Positions 35,372 to 45,143 of a stretch of 64,000 nucleotides of DNA are shown piece by piece (positions within the stretch are counted from its first letter, which is position 1; every line of letters starts with the position of its first letter). The notes under the pieces were generated by a model. It was given only the letters and a program-made list of their open reading frames with translations, made no database searches and was not told where the DNA came from. The stretch lies in the NCBI RefSeq assembly GCF_000615945.1, contig NZ_BAMO01000016.1, forward strand, positions 23,360-87,359. Reading direction: 5' to 3'. This DNA is from Caldalkalibacillus mannanilyticus JCM 10596. GTDB taxonomy: Bacteria; Bacillota; Bacilli; Caldalkalibacillales; JCM-10596. Made by a program: the position numbers and the translations under genes.

Positions 35372-36027
35372 CTCATCAGATTGACGGAGATCAGCATCAC
35401 AAAAGAGATCAGCATAATGGCTCCAACCCAGAGCCAAGCTAAATGCATTTGACCTGTATCCATGGCGAAGTAAATAGCCGTAGGAATGGTTTGTGTTTTT
35501 CCGGGTATATTCCCAGCAAACATAAGAGTGGCTCCAAATTCACCAAGCGCACGAGCAAAGCTTAATATGGCTCCAGAGAGAATCGCCTTGGAGGATAAAG
35601 GCAGCGCGACATAGAAAAACACCTTCCATTCATTGGCTCCATCTACCCTAGACGCATTCTCAATATCTCGATCCAGCGATTCAAAACCTGTTTTTGCTGA
35701 TTGATACATCAACGGAAAAGAAACAACGGTAGCAGCAATCACCGCTGCCCACCATGTAAAAATAATGGGCTGTTGAAACAACCATTCTATCCACTGACCC
35801 ACCAATGAATTTTTTCCGAAAATCACAATTAATAAAAAACCAATCACCGATGGCGGCAATACAAGAGGAAGAAGGAAGAAGGTATCGACGACAGCTTTCC
35901 CTCGAAACGAGCGATGAGCCATGGTTCTGCCGATCATGACTCCGACAATCACTACAATCACAAGTGAAAGGGAGGCAACCTGAAGAGAAAGCAGAACAGG
36001 TGACCAAAAATATTCTGTAGCCATCAT
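35359..36027 (-). CDS. modB: Molybdate ABC transporter permease
   Basis: 222 residues with five to six membrane helices; start ATG 36027 overlaps the modA stop (ATGATG). Family blocks: LPLVLPPSVIGFLLIVIFGKNSLVG and the EAA-type coupling loop ENASRVDGANEWKVFFYVALPLSSKAIL. It forms the channel for molybdate or tungstate taken from ModA. No modC ATPase follows; the next gene is convergent. It must use an ATPase encoded elsewhere, possibly the CysA-type protein 7 kb away. Confidence 0.92.
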   Translation of the reverse strand: MMATEYFWSPVLLSLQVASLSLVIVVIVGVMIGRTMAHRSFRGKAVVDTFFLLPLVLPPSVIGFLLIVIFGKNSLVGQWIEWLFQQPIIFTWWAAVIAATVVSFPLMYQSAKTGFESLDRDIENASRVDGANEWKVFFYVALPLSSKAILSGAILSFARALGEFGATLMFAGNIPGKTQTIPTAIYFAMDTGQMHLAWLWVGAIMLISFVMLISVNLMRKGE

Positions 36028-36815
36028 GGACGCAGCGGGGTGAAACCAAATTTTTCAAAAACCGTCTTAGCTTGATCAGTCTGCAAGAACTGATAAAACA
36101 ACGCTACTTCCTGATCATGAGGACGATCGTTGATGATACCTAAGGGATAGAGAATGGGTGCATGGGTTCCTTCCTCTGCACTCATCACCACTTGTACCTT
36201 AGAAGAGCTTATCGCATCCGTCTTATAGACAATTCCCGCATCTACGTTCCCCGTTTCAACATACATCAACACCTGTCGCACATCCTTGGCATAAACCATT
36301 TTATCTTCAAGTTCATTCCATACCCCTATATGCTCTAGCATTTCTTTGGCATATTTTCCTGCAGGAACTGATTCCGGTGTACCAATAGACACAACACGAG
36401 CCTGTTCTTTTAAATCCTGAAAGGAACGAATGTTTTGGGAACTTGTTTGGGGAATCACTAAGACGATCTCATTACCAATAAGATCGACTCTATTCGCTGG
36501 GTCTACCTGTCCCATTTCGATCAGCTCGGTCATTTTGTCCTCTGCTGCTGAGAAAAAGAGATCGACTGGAGCCCCCTGTAGAATCTGTTGTTGCAAGGCT
36601 CCCGAACTGCCAAAGTTATATGTAATCTGGATATTGGGATGATTCTCTTCAAATAATGTTTTTAACTCTTGTAATACATCAGACAAGCTAGCCGCTGCCG
36701 AAACAGTAATCGTAATGGTTGCTCCCTGATCCTCCTCTTGTTGCTGACACCCCGCAAGAAACGGTAGGAATAATAGCAATAGTAACATGGTATAAGCCAT
36801 CCATATTTTTTTCAT
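36024..36815 (-). CDS. modA: Molybdate-binding lipoprotein
   Basis: 263 residues from ATG 36815 (GGAGGAG upstream); an in-frame codon eight residues earlier covers the ribosome site. Lipobox LAGC near residue 24. The mature sequence follows ModA: ITVSAAASLSDVLQELKTLFEENHPNIQITYNFGSSGALQQQI, DLFFSAAEDKM, and the C-terminal YPLGIINDRPHDQEVALFYQFL. The SAAASL and FGSSGAL serines bind the oxyanion. It delivers molybdate or tungstate to ModB. It is first in a two-gene operon. Confidence 0.93.
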   Translation of the reverse strand: MKKIWMAYTMLLLLLFLPFLAGCQQQEEDQGATITITVSAAASLSDVLQELKTLFEENHPNIQITYNFGSSGALQQQILQGAPVDLFFSAAEDKMTELIEMGQVDPANRVDLIGNEIVLVIPQTSSQNIRSFQDLKEQARVVSIGTPESVPAGKYAKEMLEHIGVWNELEDKMVYAKDVRQVLMYVETGNVDAGIVYKTDAISSSKVQVVMSAEEGTHAPILYPLGIINDRPHDQEVALFYQFLQTDQAKTVFEKFGFTPLRP

Positions 36816-37043
36816 GGCCGTTCTCCTCCAATAGTACAACTCATACTTAAATATCTCTCATTATTATAACGAAAATGAATGGAGGTTTCACCTTTTGCTA
36901 TGTGCTTTTGTTGAGGAATGAAAGTGAAAGTGCAGAAACAAACAAATAGTTTCTTTATGATCGTCTAAAAATGAAGGAAAAAGGTTTTTTTTGTCGAACA
37001 GAAAGTTTAGATATATCTATTGTCCTAAGAAAGGAGCTTCCTA

Positions 37044-37673
37044 TTGCTACTGAATAACATAAAAAGTTCAAAAGTCCCTTTCTGGTGCTCTTGGCCTGTT
37101 ATAATTATTGCTACTATTCTGTTTTACCCCTTAGGAATTATTTTGCTTTTATTTAGAATAGCGAAAGATAGGCGTACTAAATTAATCGCAGGTAGAATTA
37201 TATCCACTCTTGGGGTTTTAGGAATCGTGTTTGCTTTACTAGCCTATTTCATGGATGAAAATATTGTGACAACCGTCTTTGGAATTGCTGGTGTCCTATT
37301 TTTCATTTTGGGAATCATGTTGCAGAAAAGAGCGAAAAGAGTCAGGCAAAATATTGACCTGATCGCCAATAAGAAAATAACCAATCTTGATCAAATGGCA
37401 GCTATGACAGGAGTATCCTTCGCAGACCTTCAAAAGGAACTTACTCAGATGATTAGAGAGGGCTTTATAAACGGGCAGATTAAGCAATCTAGTAGAGAAA
37501 TCGTTATCAATAAAAGCCAGTCCCAAACTAGGAATACAGAGGCTCAAAATGCTTCCCAAGCTGCTCAAGTGAAGCAAGTGTCTTGTAAAAGCTGTGGTGC
37601 TCATACAACAATGGCTCTACATGAAACGAAGGAATGTGAATACTGTGGTATGCTTATTGCTGGTTCCGAATGA
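37044..37673 (+). CDS. Membrane protein with HTH-like domain and C-terminal zinc ribbon (paralog 1)
   Basis: 209 residues from TTG 37044, eight bases after AAAGGAG. Domains in order: N-terminal hydrophobic hairpin (about 12-35), a second hairpin (about 48-90), a basic stretch, a winged-helix-like segment (about 100-145, NIDLIANKKITNLDQMAAMTGVSFADLQKELTQMIREGF) and a four-cysteine zinc ribbon (CKSCGAH...CEYCG, about 182-204). A second copy follows 45 bases downstream. The layout suggests a membrane-tethered nucleic-acid- or protein-binding factor. I do not recognise a named family. No operon partner beyond the paralog is seen. Confidence 0.75.
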   Translation: MLLNNIKSSKVPFWCSWPVIIIATILFYPLGIILLLFRIAKDRRTKLIAGRIISTLGVLGIVFALLAYFMDENIVTTVFGIAGVLFFILGIMLQKRAKRVRQNIDLIANKKITNLDQMAAMTGVSFADLQKELTQMIREGFINGQIKQSSREIVINKSQSQTRNTEAQNASQAAQVKQVSCKSCGAHTTMALHETKECEYCGMLIAGSE

Positions 37674-37717
37674 AAAGCTTCCTTATTGAAAGAAAAACGA
37701 ATGAAAGGAGGACACCC

Positions 37718-38365
37718 ATGTCCACGAATCACTTAGGAAAGCCTGCTTTATCTCCTTGGCTATCTTGGCCCATTGTTATTATTATTACTCTTATATTTCC
37801 TCCTCTCGGACTTATTTTTATCATGCTACGTCTTTCTGCCGATAAAAGTGCCGCACTTGTATCTGATAAAAAAATAAAGACCTTAGGATATATTGCCGCC
37901 GGTATAGGAATCCTAGCCTTCACTCAAGGTGTTTCTGGAGGTATCATGTTTTTACTCGTTGGCGGATTCATTGTGTATTATAGTAATAAAGTGCACAAAC
38001 AAGCGTTAAAGATGAAGCAATACATCGATCTTATCGCCAATCAACAGATCACCCAGCTTGACCAGATCTCCAACATAACGGGAAACCCCCATTCCACGGT
38101 ACACCAAGATATCACGCAAATGATTAAAAAGGGGTATTTTAAAGAAGCTTACATCAATGAAGCGACCGGAGAAATCATCTTTCCTCCACCCGTCACACCC
38201 AAGAGTGAGCCTCCTATTTCAGCCGAACCTGAAATAGCGCCTACTCCTACTCCAAGCACTAAATTCATTCAAGCAACCTGCAAAAGCTGTGGTGCTCATA
38301 CTAGAATAACGCAAAATGAAACTCTAGAGTGCGAGTATTGTGGGATGCTGGTTGTTGGTTCTTGA
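37718..38365 (+). CDS. Membrane protein with HTH-like domain and C-terminal zinc ribbon (paralog 2)
   Basis: 215 residues from ATG 37718 (AAAGGAGGACACCC); the start 16 codons upstream overlaps that site. It has the same architecture as its neighbour: membrane segments (about 13-35, 50-85), YIDLIANQQITQLDQISNITGNPHSTVHQDITQMIKKGYF, then a proline-rich linker (PPPVTPKSEPPISAEPEIAP) and zinc ribbon CKSCGAH...CEYCGM. The linker is longer than in paralog 1. The pair arose by tandem duplication and has since diverged. It ends with a strong terminator, so the two form a two-gene operon of unknown function. Confidence 0.75.
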   Translation: MSTNHLGKPALSPWLSWPIVIIITLIFPPLGLIFIMLRLSADKSAALVSDKKIKTLGYIAAGIGILAFTQGVSGGIMFLLVGGFIVYYSNKVHKQALKMKQYIDLIANQQITQLDQISNITGNPHSTVHQDITQMIKKGYFKEAYINEATGEIIFPPPVTPKSEPPISAEPEIAPTPTPSTKFIQATCKSCGAHTRITQNETLECEYCGMLVVGS

Positions 38366-38402
38366 ATGTCATTTGATAGAATCATGCAACAGATGAAACT
38401 AC

Positions 38403-38443
38403 AAAGCCTCCACACTTCTTCTTAATGCGAAGGTGGAGGCTTT
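38403..38443. terminator. Terminator between convergent genes
   Basis: AAAGCCTCCAC / GTGGAGGCTTT (38403-38413, 38433-38443) with an inner TTC/GAA pair. T-rich flanks serve the plus-strand operon and the minus-strand sugar-binding protein gene. Confidence 0.75.
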
Positions 38444-38447
38444 CAGT

Positions 38448-39503
38448 TTAATAAATCTCTTCTTCTTTTAGATAGCCATCCTTTACAACCGTTTCGCGTA
38501 CATTTTCTTTCGTCACCGTGATCGGCTCAAGAAAAATCGACGGAACTTCTGTTTTGCCATTTTGGATGGTTTTATCTGTTGCTATCTCTTGCCCTTGTGC
38601 GACTTTTACAGCCATACTTGCCGCTTGTTCTGCCAGTAGATTGATCGATTTATAGACCGTCATTGTTTGTGTCCCCTGTACCACTCTGCGTACCGCCTCA
38701 AGTTCGGCATCCTGACCAGAAACCGGTACGCTCCCAGCCAATCCAACTGCTGCTAAGGCTCTAATCACTCCACCTGCTGTACCATCATTAGCTGCAATGA
38801 CTGCATCGATACGATTGGCATTTTCTCGAAGCGCTGTTTGCATATTTTTCTCGGCTACAGCTGGATTCCAGCCATCGGTATACTGATCATGAACAAGGTT
38901 CAATTCACCTTTGTCTATAAAAGGCTGAAGAACTTTCATTGCCCCTTGACGAAACAATATGGCGTTGTTATCAGTTTCTGATCCTCCAATATAAGCTATA
39001 TTTCCACTTGAAACGCTTTTTAGAATTTCTGTTGCTTGAAGCTCCCCTACCTTCTCGTTGTCAAAAGAGATATAATAATCCACGTCAGCATTCCGTATTA
39101 AACGATCGTAGGAAATGACTTTAATTCCTGCTTCATGAGCCAATTCGACGATCGCTGCCGAAACTTCTGCATCATGAGGAACAACGACTAGAACATCGAC
39201 ACCTTCTTCAATCAGTAATTCTGCCTGCTTGATTTGCACATCGTCCAACCCATTGGCAGCCAATGTCTTCACTCTTCCACCTAGCTTCTCTACTGCACCT
39301 TCGAATAGAGCTTTGTCCTTGTACCAGCGTTCATCTTGAAGTGTATCTAGCAAAAAGCCAATAAAAACCGTATCTGTTTCCGAAATCAATTTATCTTCAA
39401 CAACTGGATCAGTAACCTCCGACTGAGAGCACGCGGCTACAATTAGAATAAGCAAAAATAGTCCGATCAGCCGAACTCCTATTTTTTTTCTTCCTTTCAT
39501 CAT
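38448..39503 (-). CDS. XylF-like sugar-binding lipoprotein
   Basis: 351 residues, ATG 39503 with AGGAAGGAAG upstream. Lipobox VAAC (Cys25). The mature protein is a type I periplasmic-binding fold with IGFLLDTLQDERWYKDKALFEGAVEKLGGRV, DVLVVVPHDAEVSAAIVELAHEAGIKVISYDRLI, AYIGGSETDNNAILFRQGAM and VIAANDGTAGGVIRAL. These are signature blocks of D-xylose/ribose-binding proteins. No permease or ATPase gene is adjacent. Instead it follows a chemoreceptor gene (27-base gap), so a role as ligand presenter for chemotaxis is likely. Xylose specificity is only by resemblance. Confidence 0.85.
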   Translation of the reverse strand: MMKGRKKIGVRLIGLFLLILIVAACSQSEVTDPVVEDKLISETDTVFIGFLLDTLQDERWYKDKALFEGAVEKLGGRVKTLAANGLDDVQIKQAELLIEEGVDVLVVVPHDAEVSAAIVELAHEAGIKVISYDRLIRNADVDYYISFDNEKVGELQATEILKSVSSGNIAYIGGSETDNNAILFRQGAMKVLQPFIDKGELNLVHDQYTDGWNPAVAEKNMQTALRENANRIDAVIAANDGTAGGVIRALAAVGLAGSVPVSGQDAELEAVRRVVQGTQTMTVYKSINLLAEQAASMAVKVAQGQEIATDKTIQNGKTEVPSIFLEPITVTKENVRETVVKDGYLKEEEIY

Positions 39504-39530
39504 CTTCCTTCCTCCTTCCTCTCCCTACTC

Positions 39531-41236
39531 TTACAATTTAAACTTTTGAATCATAGCATTCATTTGTTCTACCATGGTTGTAAGCTTCTTTGCACTGGAT
39601 GCCACGTTATCGATTGAGCTTCCTTGCTCATAAACAGTAGCTGTAATTTCTTCTGAGCCTGCTGCTGCTTCCTCAGAGATCGCTGCGATATTCTCAACAG
39701 ATTGACTGATTTCTTTACTTGATTCCTCTACCTTACGGAAAATCGTAGAGATATCCTGTACCTTTTCTGACATTTCCTCTACCATATCCTTGATGTTGTC
39801 AAATTGCTGCCCTGTCTGTTCAATCAGCTCGGTCCCTTTATTCACTTCTGCATAGCCATGGTTTAATTCCTCAGACATGGTCGCAGTTTCTGTTTTAATA
39901 GAAAAAATAATCCCTGTGATATTATCTACCGAGTGGGTTACTTCCTCAGCTAATTTCCTGACCTCTGTTGCTACGACGGCAAATCCTTTTCCTGCTTCTC
40001 CAGCCCGTGCAGCTTCGATGGATGCATTTAGAGCAAGAAGATTCGTTTGCTCAGCAATCGATTTAATAACATGCACAATTTCTGTGATGGATTCTGTCTT
40101 TAACTCCAGACTTTTTACTTTATGAACGGAGGATTCCACAGCATCATTCACTCGTCCCATCTGATCACGTGACTCCTTCATATCCTTGTAGCCTGAAACA
40201 GACACGTCAAATACTTGTTTCGAGAACTCCACTAGCTTTTTGCTGTGCTCACTAGCATTCATAATCTCTTCACTAAGCTCTCTTGTACTCTCAGAAATCA
40301 GAGTGGCATCATCCGCTTGGGAGGTAGCACCAGTAGCCATTTCCTTCACTGTCACCGCTACTTGATCACTTCCTTGCTTCACTTCCTCAGAGGTCTGTAA
40401 TAACATCGTGCTTTGTCTATCTACATCCGACGAAAGCTGGGAAACCTCCGAGATCATGTCTCGCAAGCTATGTGCCATGTGGTTGATGGATGTGGATAGC
40501 TGTCCAATTTCATCCGTTCCCTCATAGCTTAAATCTTGGTTATTTAATTGACCACTCGCTATCTCTTGACTTCGGGTAACTATTTTATTTAAATTTCTCT
40601 TAATATTCACACTCACGAACACCAGTAATACGGATGACACACCCAAAGAAGCAATAGTAGAAATGATTAAAATAGAAATAATGTTTTTGATTCCGCTTTG
40701 GGATTGCTGGATAGCTTCCTTATTAAATGTAGTTGCCGAGTTCTTTAACTCTTCTCCCAGTCGGGACGTTTCATTTTTTAATTGTTGAACAGCCTCCTGT
40801 AATTTCTGAAACTCATTGGTGTTAATTTGCTGTACATTGGGAACAACTATACTAAAAAATACTGATCCAACTCATGATTGTTTTCGATCATTTGATAAAA
40901 CAGGTCTAATTGCTCCCCACTCAGATGCTGTTTCAATTTCTTTGCAGTTAAGACAAACTCCTTACTAAAGTCCAGATACTGATTTAATTTTGTATCATCG
41001 GATAACAAAATATATTCAGGAATTAAGATATATTTTTCATGATACAAAGTAACCAAATCTCCTGAGTAAATAGCGACTTCATTTTTGACCACCGTTTCTT
41101 CCATCGTACTGCTGGTTTTGCTTAGGGAAAGAAAGGTGATTAAAATGGATAAAAGAAAAGTAACAGCCATAATTGAAAAAATGACGAGATACTTTCCCCC
41201 TATATTGACATTCCTCCATTTCATACGATTGAACAA
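39531..41236 (-). pseudogene. Methyl-accepting chemotaxis protein, frameshifted in a T-run
   Basis: A transmembrane chemoreceptor. The start is TTG 41236 after GGAGGG. First membrane helix about 15-37, a four-helix extracellular domain, second helix about 185-205 ([22 protein letters not shown]), HAMP ([17 protein letters not shown]) and a signalling domain with the hairpin tip [37 protein letters not shown]. At 40853-40858 the frame breaks: six T residues occur where seven would join ELDQYFF to SIVVPNVQQ. One base restores 568 residues. A homopolymer sequencing error is the simplest explanation. It is co-transcribed with the sugar-binding lipoprotein downstream. Confidence 0.85.
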
Positions 41237-41393
41237 AGGACTCCCTCCATTTCTTGGAATATAAAAATAAGATGACGTTCCTATAGAATAATGATCTAGT
41301 CTTATAGTTTACTATCGGACTAAAAAGAAGGGGGGTTTATACCCATTCAGTTTGTAAACCTTTCCATTTAACTTATTTTTTTTTCTTATGGCA

Positions 41394-41442
41394 ACAAAAA
41401 AAAGGAACGTCATGGAGAGAAAAAATCCCTCTTTGACGTTCC
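41394..41442 (-). terminator. Terminator of the aldehyde dehydrogenase gene
   Basis: On the minus strand GGAACGTCA / TGACGTTCC (plus 41434-41442 and 41404-41412) is followed by eight T residues. Confidence 0.85.
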
Positions 41443-41452
41443 CGAAATCATC

Positions 41453-42973
41453 CTAGAAAAAACCAAGTGCTTTCTCATCATAGCTGACAAGAAGATTTTT
41501 TGTCTGTTGATAATGATTGAGCATCATATGGTGTGTTTCTCGCCCAATTCCTGAGCCTTTGTATCCTCCAAATGCCGCATGCGCTGGATATGAATGATAG
41601 CAATTCGTCCATACACGCCCTGCCTCGATTCCACGCCCCATTCGAAATGCTACGTTCATATCGCGGGTCCACAATCCCGCACCTAAGCCGTACAACGTAT
41701 CATTAGCAATCTCAAGCGCATCATGCTCATCCTTAAATGTGGTGACGCAGACAACAGGTCCGAAAATCTCTTCTTGGAAAACCCTCATGTTATTTTTACC
41801 CAGAAGAACGGTGGGCTGGACATAGTACCCAGCTTCACAACTTCCTTCGATCCTTGCTTGATCTCCCCCGATTAATACTTCGGCACCTTCATTCTTTCCA
41901 ATATGAATATAGGAAAGAATCTTTTCTAATTGCTCACTTGAAGCCTGTGCTCCCATCATGGTTGTTGTATCAAGAGGATTTCCTTGAACGATTTTCTTAA
42001 CACGCTCTAAGGCACGCTCCATAAAAGGCTCATAGATTGACTCCTGGATCAGTGCTCTGGACGGGCATGTACATACTTCCCCTTGATTTAGAGCAAACAT
42101 CACAAATCCTTCAACGGCTTTGTCAAACAGAGCATCGTCTTTGGCTAAAATATCCTCGAAGAAAATATTCGGTGATTTTCCTCCTAATTCAAGAGTGACG
42201 GGCACAATATTTTTAGAGGCATATTCCATAATCAGCCGACCTGTCGATGTTTCCCCTGTAAAAGCGATTTTAGAGATTCGGTTGCTTGAAGCCAGTGGTT
42301 TTCCAGCTTCGAGTCCAAAGCCATTTACGATATTGAGTACACCAGGAGGAAGAAGATCACTAATGAGCTCCATCCATACCAAAACGGAGACAGGAGTCTG
42401 CTCAGCAGGTTTTAAGACAATACAATTTCCTGCTGCTAGGGCTGGGGCCAATTTCCATGTTGCCATTAAGATAGGGAAGTTCCACGGAATAATTTGACCC
42501 ACTACCCCTAATGGTTCCTGAAAGTGGTATGCCACCGTATGTTCATCAATTTGCGAAAGTGATCCTTCCTGAGCACGGATACAACCGGAAAAATAACGAA
42601 AATGATCAATGGCAAGTGGAATATCAGCAGCTAGCGTTTCTCGTATTGGCTTCCCATTATCCCATGTTTCCGCTACAGCCAGCATCTCTAGGTTGGCTTC
42701 CATCCGATCGGCAATCCTGTTGAGGATATTGGCTCGTTCTGTTACCGTTGTGCGTGACCAAGTAGATTTTGCTGCGTGGGCAGCATCTAAGGCTAATTCA
42801 ATATCCTCAGCCGTTGAGCGTGGAATCTCACAAAAGGTTTGACCCGTAACAGGAGTCGTATTCTCAAAATACTGACCGTTCACCGGTGCGGTCCATTTGC
42901 CCCCTATATAATTTTCATACCTCTTCTTAAATGATATTTTTGAATCAGGTTGGTTTGGTTGAACATACAACAT
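41453..42973 (-). CDS. NAD-dependent aldehyde dehydrogenase (acetaldehyde, AcoD/ExaC-like)
   Basis: 506 residues. Oxidises an aldehyde to the acid. Motifs: [33 protein letters not shown] (NAD loop), [14 protein letters not shown] (general-base Glu) and [11 protein letters not shown] (catalytic Cys, with the CTCPSR signature of the ExaC/AcoD group). The C-terminal [25 protein letters not shown] is typical of that group. A sigma-54 promoter and two inverted repeats lie upstream, next to a divergent AcoR-like activator, so induction by an alcohol, acetoin or aldehyde is inferred. Confidence 0.93.
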   Translation of the reverse strand: MLYVQPNQPDSKISFKKRYENYIGGKWTAPVNGQYFENTTPVTGQTFCEIPRSTAEDIELALDAAHAAKSTWSRTTVTERANILNRIADRMEANLEMLAVAETWDNGKPIRETLAADIPLAIDHFRYFSGCIRAQEGSLSQIDEHTVAYHFQEPLGVVGQIIPWNFPILMATWKLAPALAAGNCIVLKPAEQTPVSVLVWMELISDLLPPGVLNIVNGFGLEAGKPLASSNRISKIAFTGETSTGRLIMEYASKNIVPVTLELGGKSPNIFFEDILAKDDALFDKAVEGFVMFALNQGEVCTCPSRALIQESIYEPFMERALERVKKIVQGNPLDTTTMMGAQASSEQLEKILSYIHIGKNEGAEVLIGGDQARIEGSCEAGYYVQPTVLLGKNNMRVFQEEIFGPVVCVTTFKDEHDALEIANDTLYGLGAGLWTRDMNVAFRMGRGIEAGRVWTNCYHSYPAHAAFGGYKGSGIGRETHHMMLNHYQQTKNLLVSYDEKALGFF

Positions 42974-43009
42974 ATTTTTTCCCCCTTATCATTGGCTTCA
43001 CTTCCTTCA

Positions 43010-43026
43010 AGCAAACAACATGCCAA
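43010..43026 (-). promoter_or_regulatory. Sigma-54 (-24/-12) promoter of the aldehyde dehydrogenase gene
   Basis: On the minus strand TTGGCATGTTGTTTGCT: TGGCAT (-24) and TTGCT (-12), with exactly ten bases between the GG and GC dinucleotides. It is about 40 bases upstream of the start codon. Confidence 0.8.
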
Positions 43027-43076
43027 CATAAAAAGAGGGATTGTTACGACGTTTTTCTAACTCTAAAGTGTTCTAC

Positions 43077-43116
43077 TGTTCCATTGTTGAACATAAGATT
43101 GTTCCATAACGGAACA
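43077..43116. promoter_or_regulatory. Paired inverted repeats, probable activator (UAS) sites
   Basis: Two 17-bp repeats, TGTTCCATTGTTGAACA (43077-43093) and TGTTCCATAACGGAACA (43100-43116), with centres 23 bases apart. They lie 50-90 bases upstream of the sigma-54 promoter, where an AcoR-like activator would bind. Confidence 0.7.
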
Positions 43117-43234
43117 GTTTAAATTTTTTACAAGCAAAAAGCTTCCTTTCCGTATCATGAACCTTTGAATGGAAGCCTGATTTTATGTTATGATTTTTAT
43201 AATCTATCATTGATACGTTGGGGGTGGCTAAACC

Positions 43235-44985
43235 GTGTCATCAGTATTACATGTTGATTCTGCTCCACCTTATGTTCTAACTTCTTGGAAGCGCTGTCAA
43301 AATAACGGCTTGATTCCAGATCAGCCAACAAATGATCAAATCATTTCTGGACGTAAACTCCAAGAAATAAAACAAAACCACACCTTGTTGCTTCAACATG
43401 CCATTCCCTTGATCCAGCGTTTGCTTCCTGTTTTGAAACGAAACCAGCAAATTATCCTGCTTGTGAATCCCGATGGAGATATCATTCACCACGAGGGGGA
43501 CCCTACTTTCGCCTCCCAAGCTCAAGCCATTCAATTACAGACTGGAGCCAATTGGCATGAAAATCGAAAGGGCACCAATGCCATCGGACTTGCTTTAATA
43601 GAGAAAGAAGCCATGATCGTAGAAGGAAGCCAGCACTTCTTTACAGAAAATCACGGGATTTCCTGTGCTTCCAGCCCTATTTTCTCCTCCTCTGGAGAAT
43701 TGGTTGGAGTGATCAATATCAGTGGACCTCCCACCCAGGATTATCTCTCTGCTTTAACATTGGTCTGCTTAACAGCAGAAAGAATTCAAACACAACTTCT
43801 TCTAGCGGAAGCCAAGCTGGAGCATTCCCTCATGCTGCAAGAATGGGAGTATACAGCCAATCTCCTCTCCACTCCTGTGATCACGATGGACCGAGAGCAG
43901 CGCATTCTGCGGGCAAATCAATCAGCCAAGAAAATGATAGGCCAAGATTGCATAGGCAAACGATTAGAGAAGCCTCACTCATTCTTCCTCAAAACCATTG
44001 AGGACCACACCTCCAAGCTGTGGCGTTCGATTGCCATACATCAGCCTGTTAAAAAGAAAGAAAACAAAAGCTATCAATTTGAAGATATTTTTGCTACCTG
44101 TCCCTCCATCCTGAAAGTCAAGGGAATAGCGAAAAAAGCAGCGTTAACTGATTTCCCCCTTCTTTTATTAGGTGAGAGTGGCACAGGAAAGGAATTATTT
44201 GCGCAAGCGATTCATCAGCAAAGCCTACGTCAAGGGCAACCCTTTATCGCTGTAAACTGTAGTGCTATACCTGATAGTTTAGTGGAAAGTGAATTTTTTG
44301 GTTACGTACGCGGAGCATTTACCGGGGCAAATACAGAGGGAAGTATAGGAAAGGTTGAAGCCGCTCATGAGGGGACTCTATTCCTTGATGAGATTGGAGA
44401 TATGTCCCTGCGTGCTCAAGCGACTTTGCTTCGAGTCATTCAGGAACAAACCATCACGCCCGTTGGAAGCGTTCATGCCAAGCCCATTGATGTGCGAATC
44501 ATAGCCGCTACACATCGAGATTTACTGGCAGAAGTGAAGGCAGGCCGCTTCCGAGCCGATCTTTATTATCGACTCAAGGGAATCCAAATCCTATTGCCAC
44601 CACTCAGAAAGCGAACCGATATCATTGAATTGGCTGAGCATCTCCTAGAGCGACTGAATATTTCTACTACTTCCTTTACACTTGAAGCTAGAGCCTTCTG
44701 CACACCTATCCTTGGCCTGGAAATGTTCGTGAGCTACACAGCGTGTTGATGAATGCTGCCTTTCTCGCTGATGGAGAGCCCATTGATACCTGCCATCTCC
44801 AACTGGATGAACATAATCTGAACCAGATAGCACAACCATCTACATGCAGCTCTTTAGAAGAAATGGAAAAGGAAACAATCCTCCAAACCCTCCAGCTCGC
44901 CGAAGGTAATATGAGCAAAGCAGCTAAAATGTTGCGTATCGGCAGGAATACTCTGTATCGTAAAATGAAGCGCTACCAGCTTTAG
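43235..44985 (+). pseudogene. AcoR-like sigma-54-dependent transcriptional activator, frameshifted near the C-terminus
   Basis: The start is GTG 43235 after GGGGGTGG. N-terminal sensory part (about 1-200, GAF-like, HENRKGTNAIGLAL and ENHGISCASSPIFSSSGELVGVINISG). A short PAS-like segment follows. The AAA+ domain has Walker A GESGTGKE, the sigma-54 contact loop GAFTGA and Walker B LFLDEIGD. The C-terminal Fis-type HTH is NMSKAAKMLRIGRNTLYRKMKRY. At 44696-44698 one T is missing; restoring it joins LEARAFL to HTYPWPGNVRELHSVLMN and gives 583 residues. As read, the DNA-binding domain is lost. It probably activates the divergent aldehyde dehydrogenase. Confidence 0.87.
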
Positions 44986-45040
44986 AGAGTCCACACTTAA
45001 GGTATAAGTCATAAAATCATTCGAGGATGGTTTGTTGAGT

Positions 45041-45066
45041 AGGCGGGATAACCCCGCCTATTTCAT
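45041..45066 (+). terminator. Terminator of the sigma-54 activator gene
   Basis: AGGCGGG / CCCGCCT (45041-45047, 45053-45059) with a 5-base loop, followed by ATTTCATT. Confidence 0.65.
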
Positions 45067-45143
45067 TCTACTGGTCAAATTAAAAATATAACTATAAATT
45101 ATTAGTTGGAAATATAAAGGAACTCTTATAGTTAAGAATTCCT

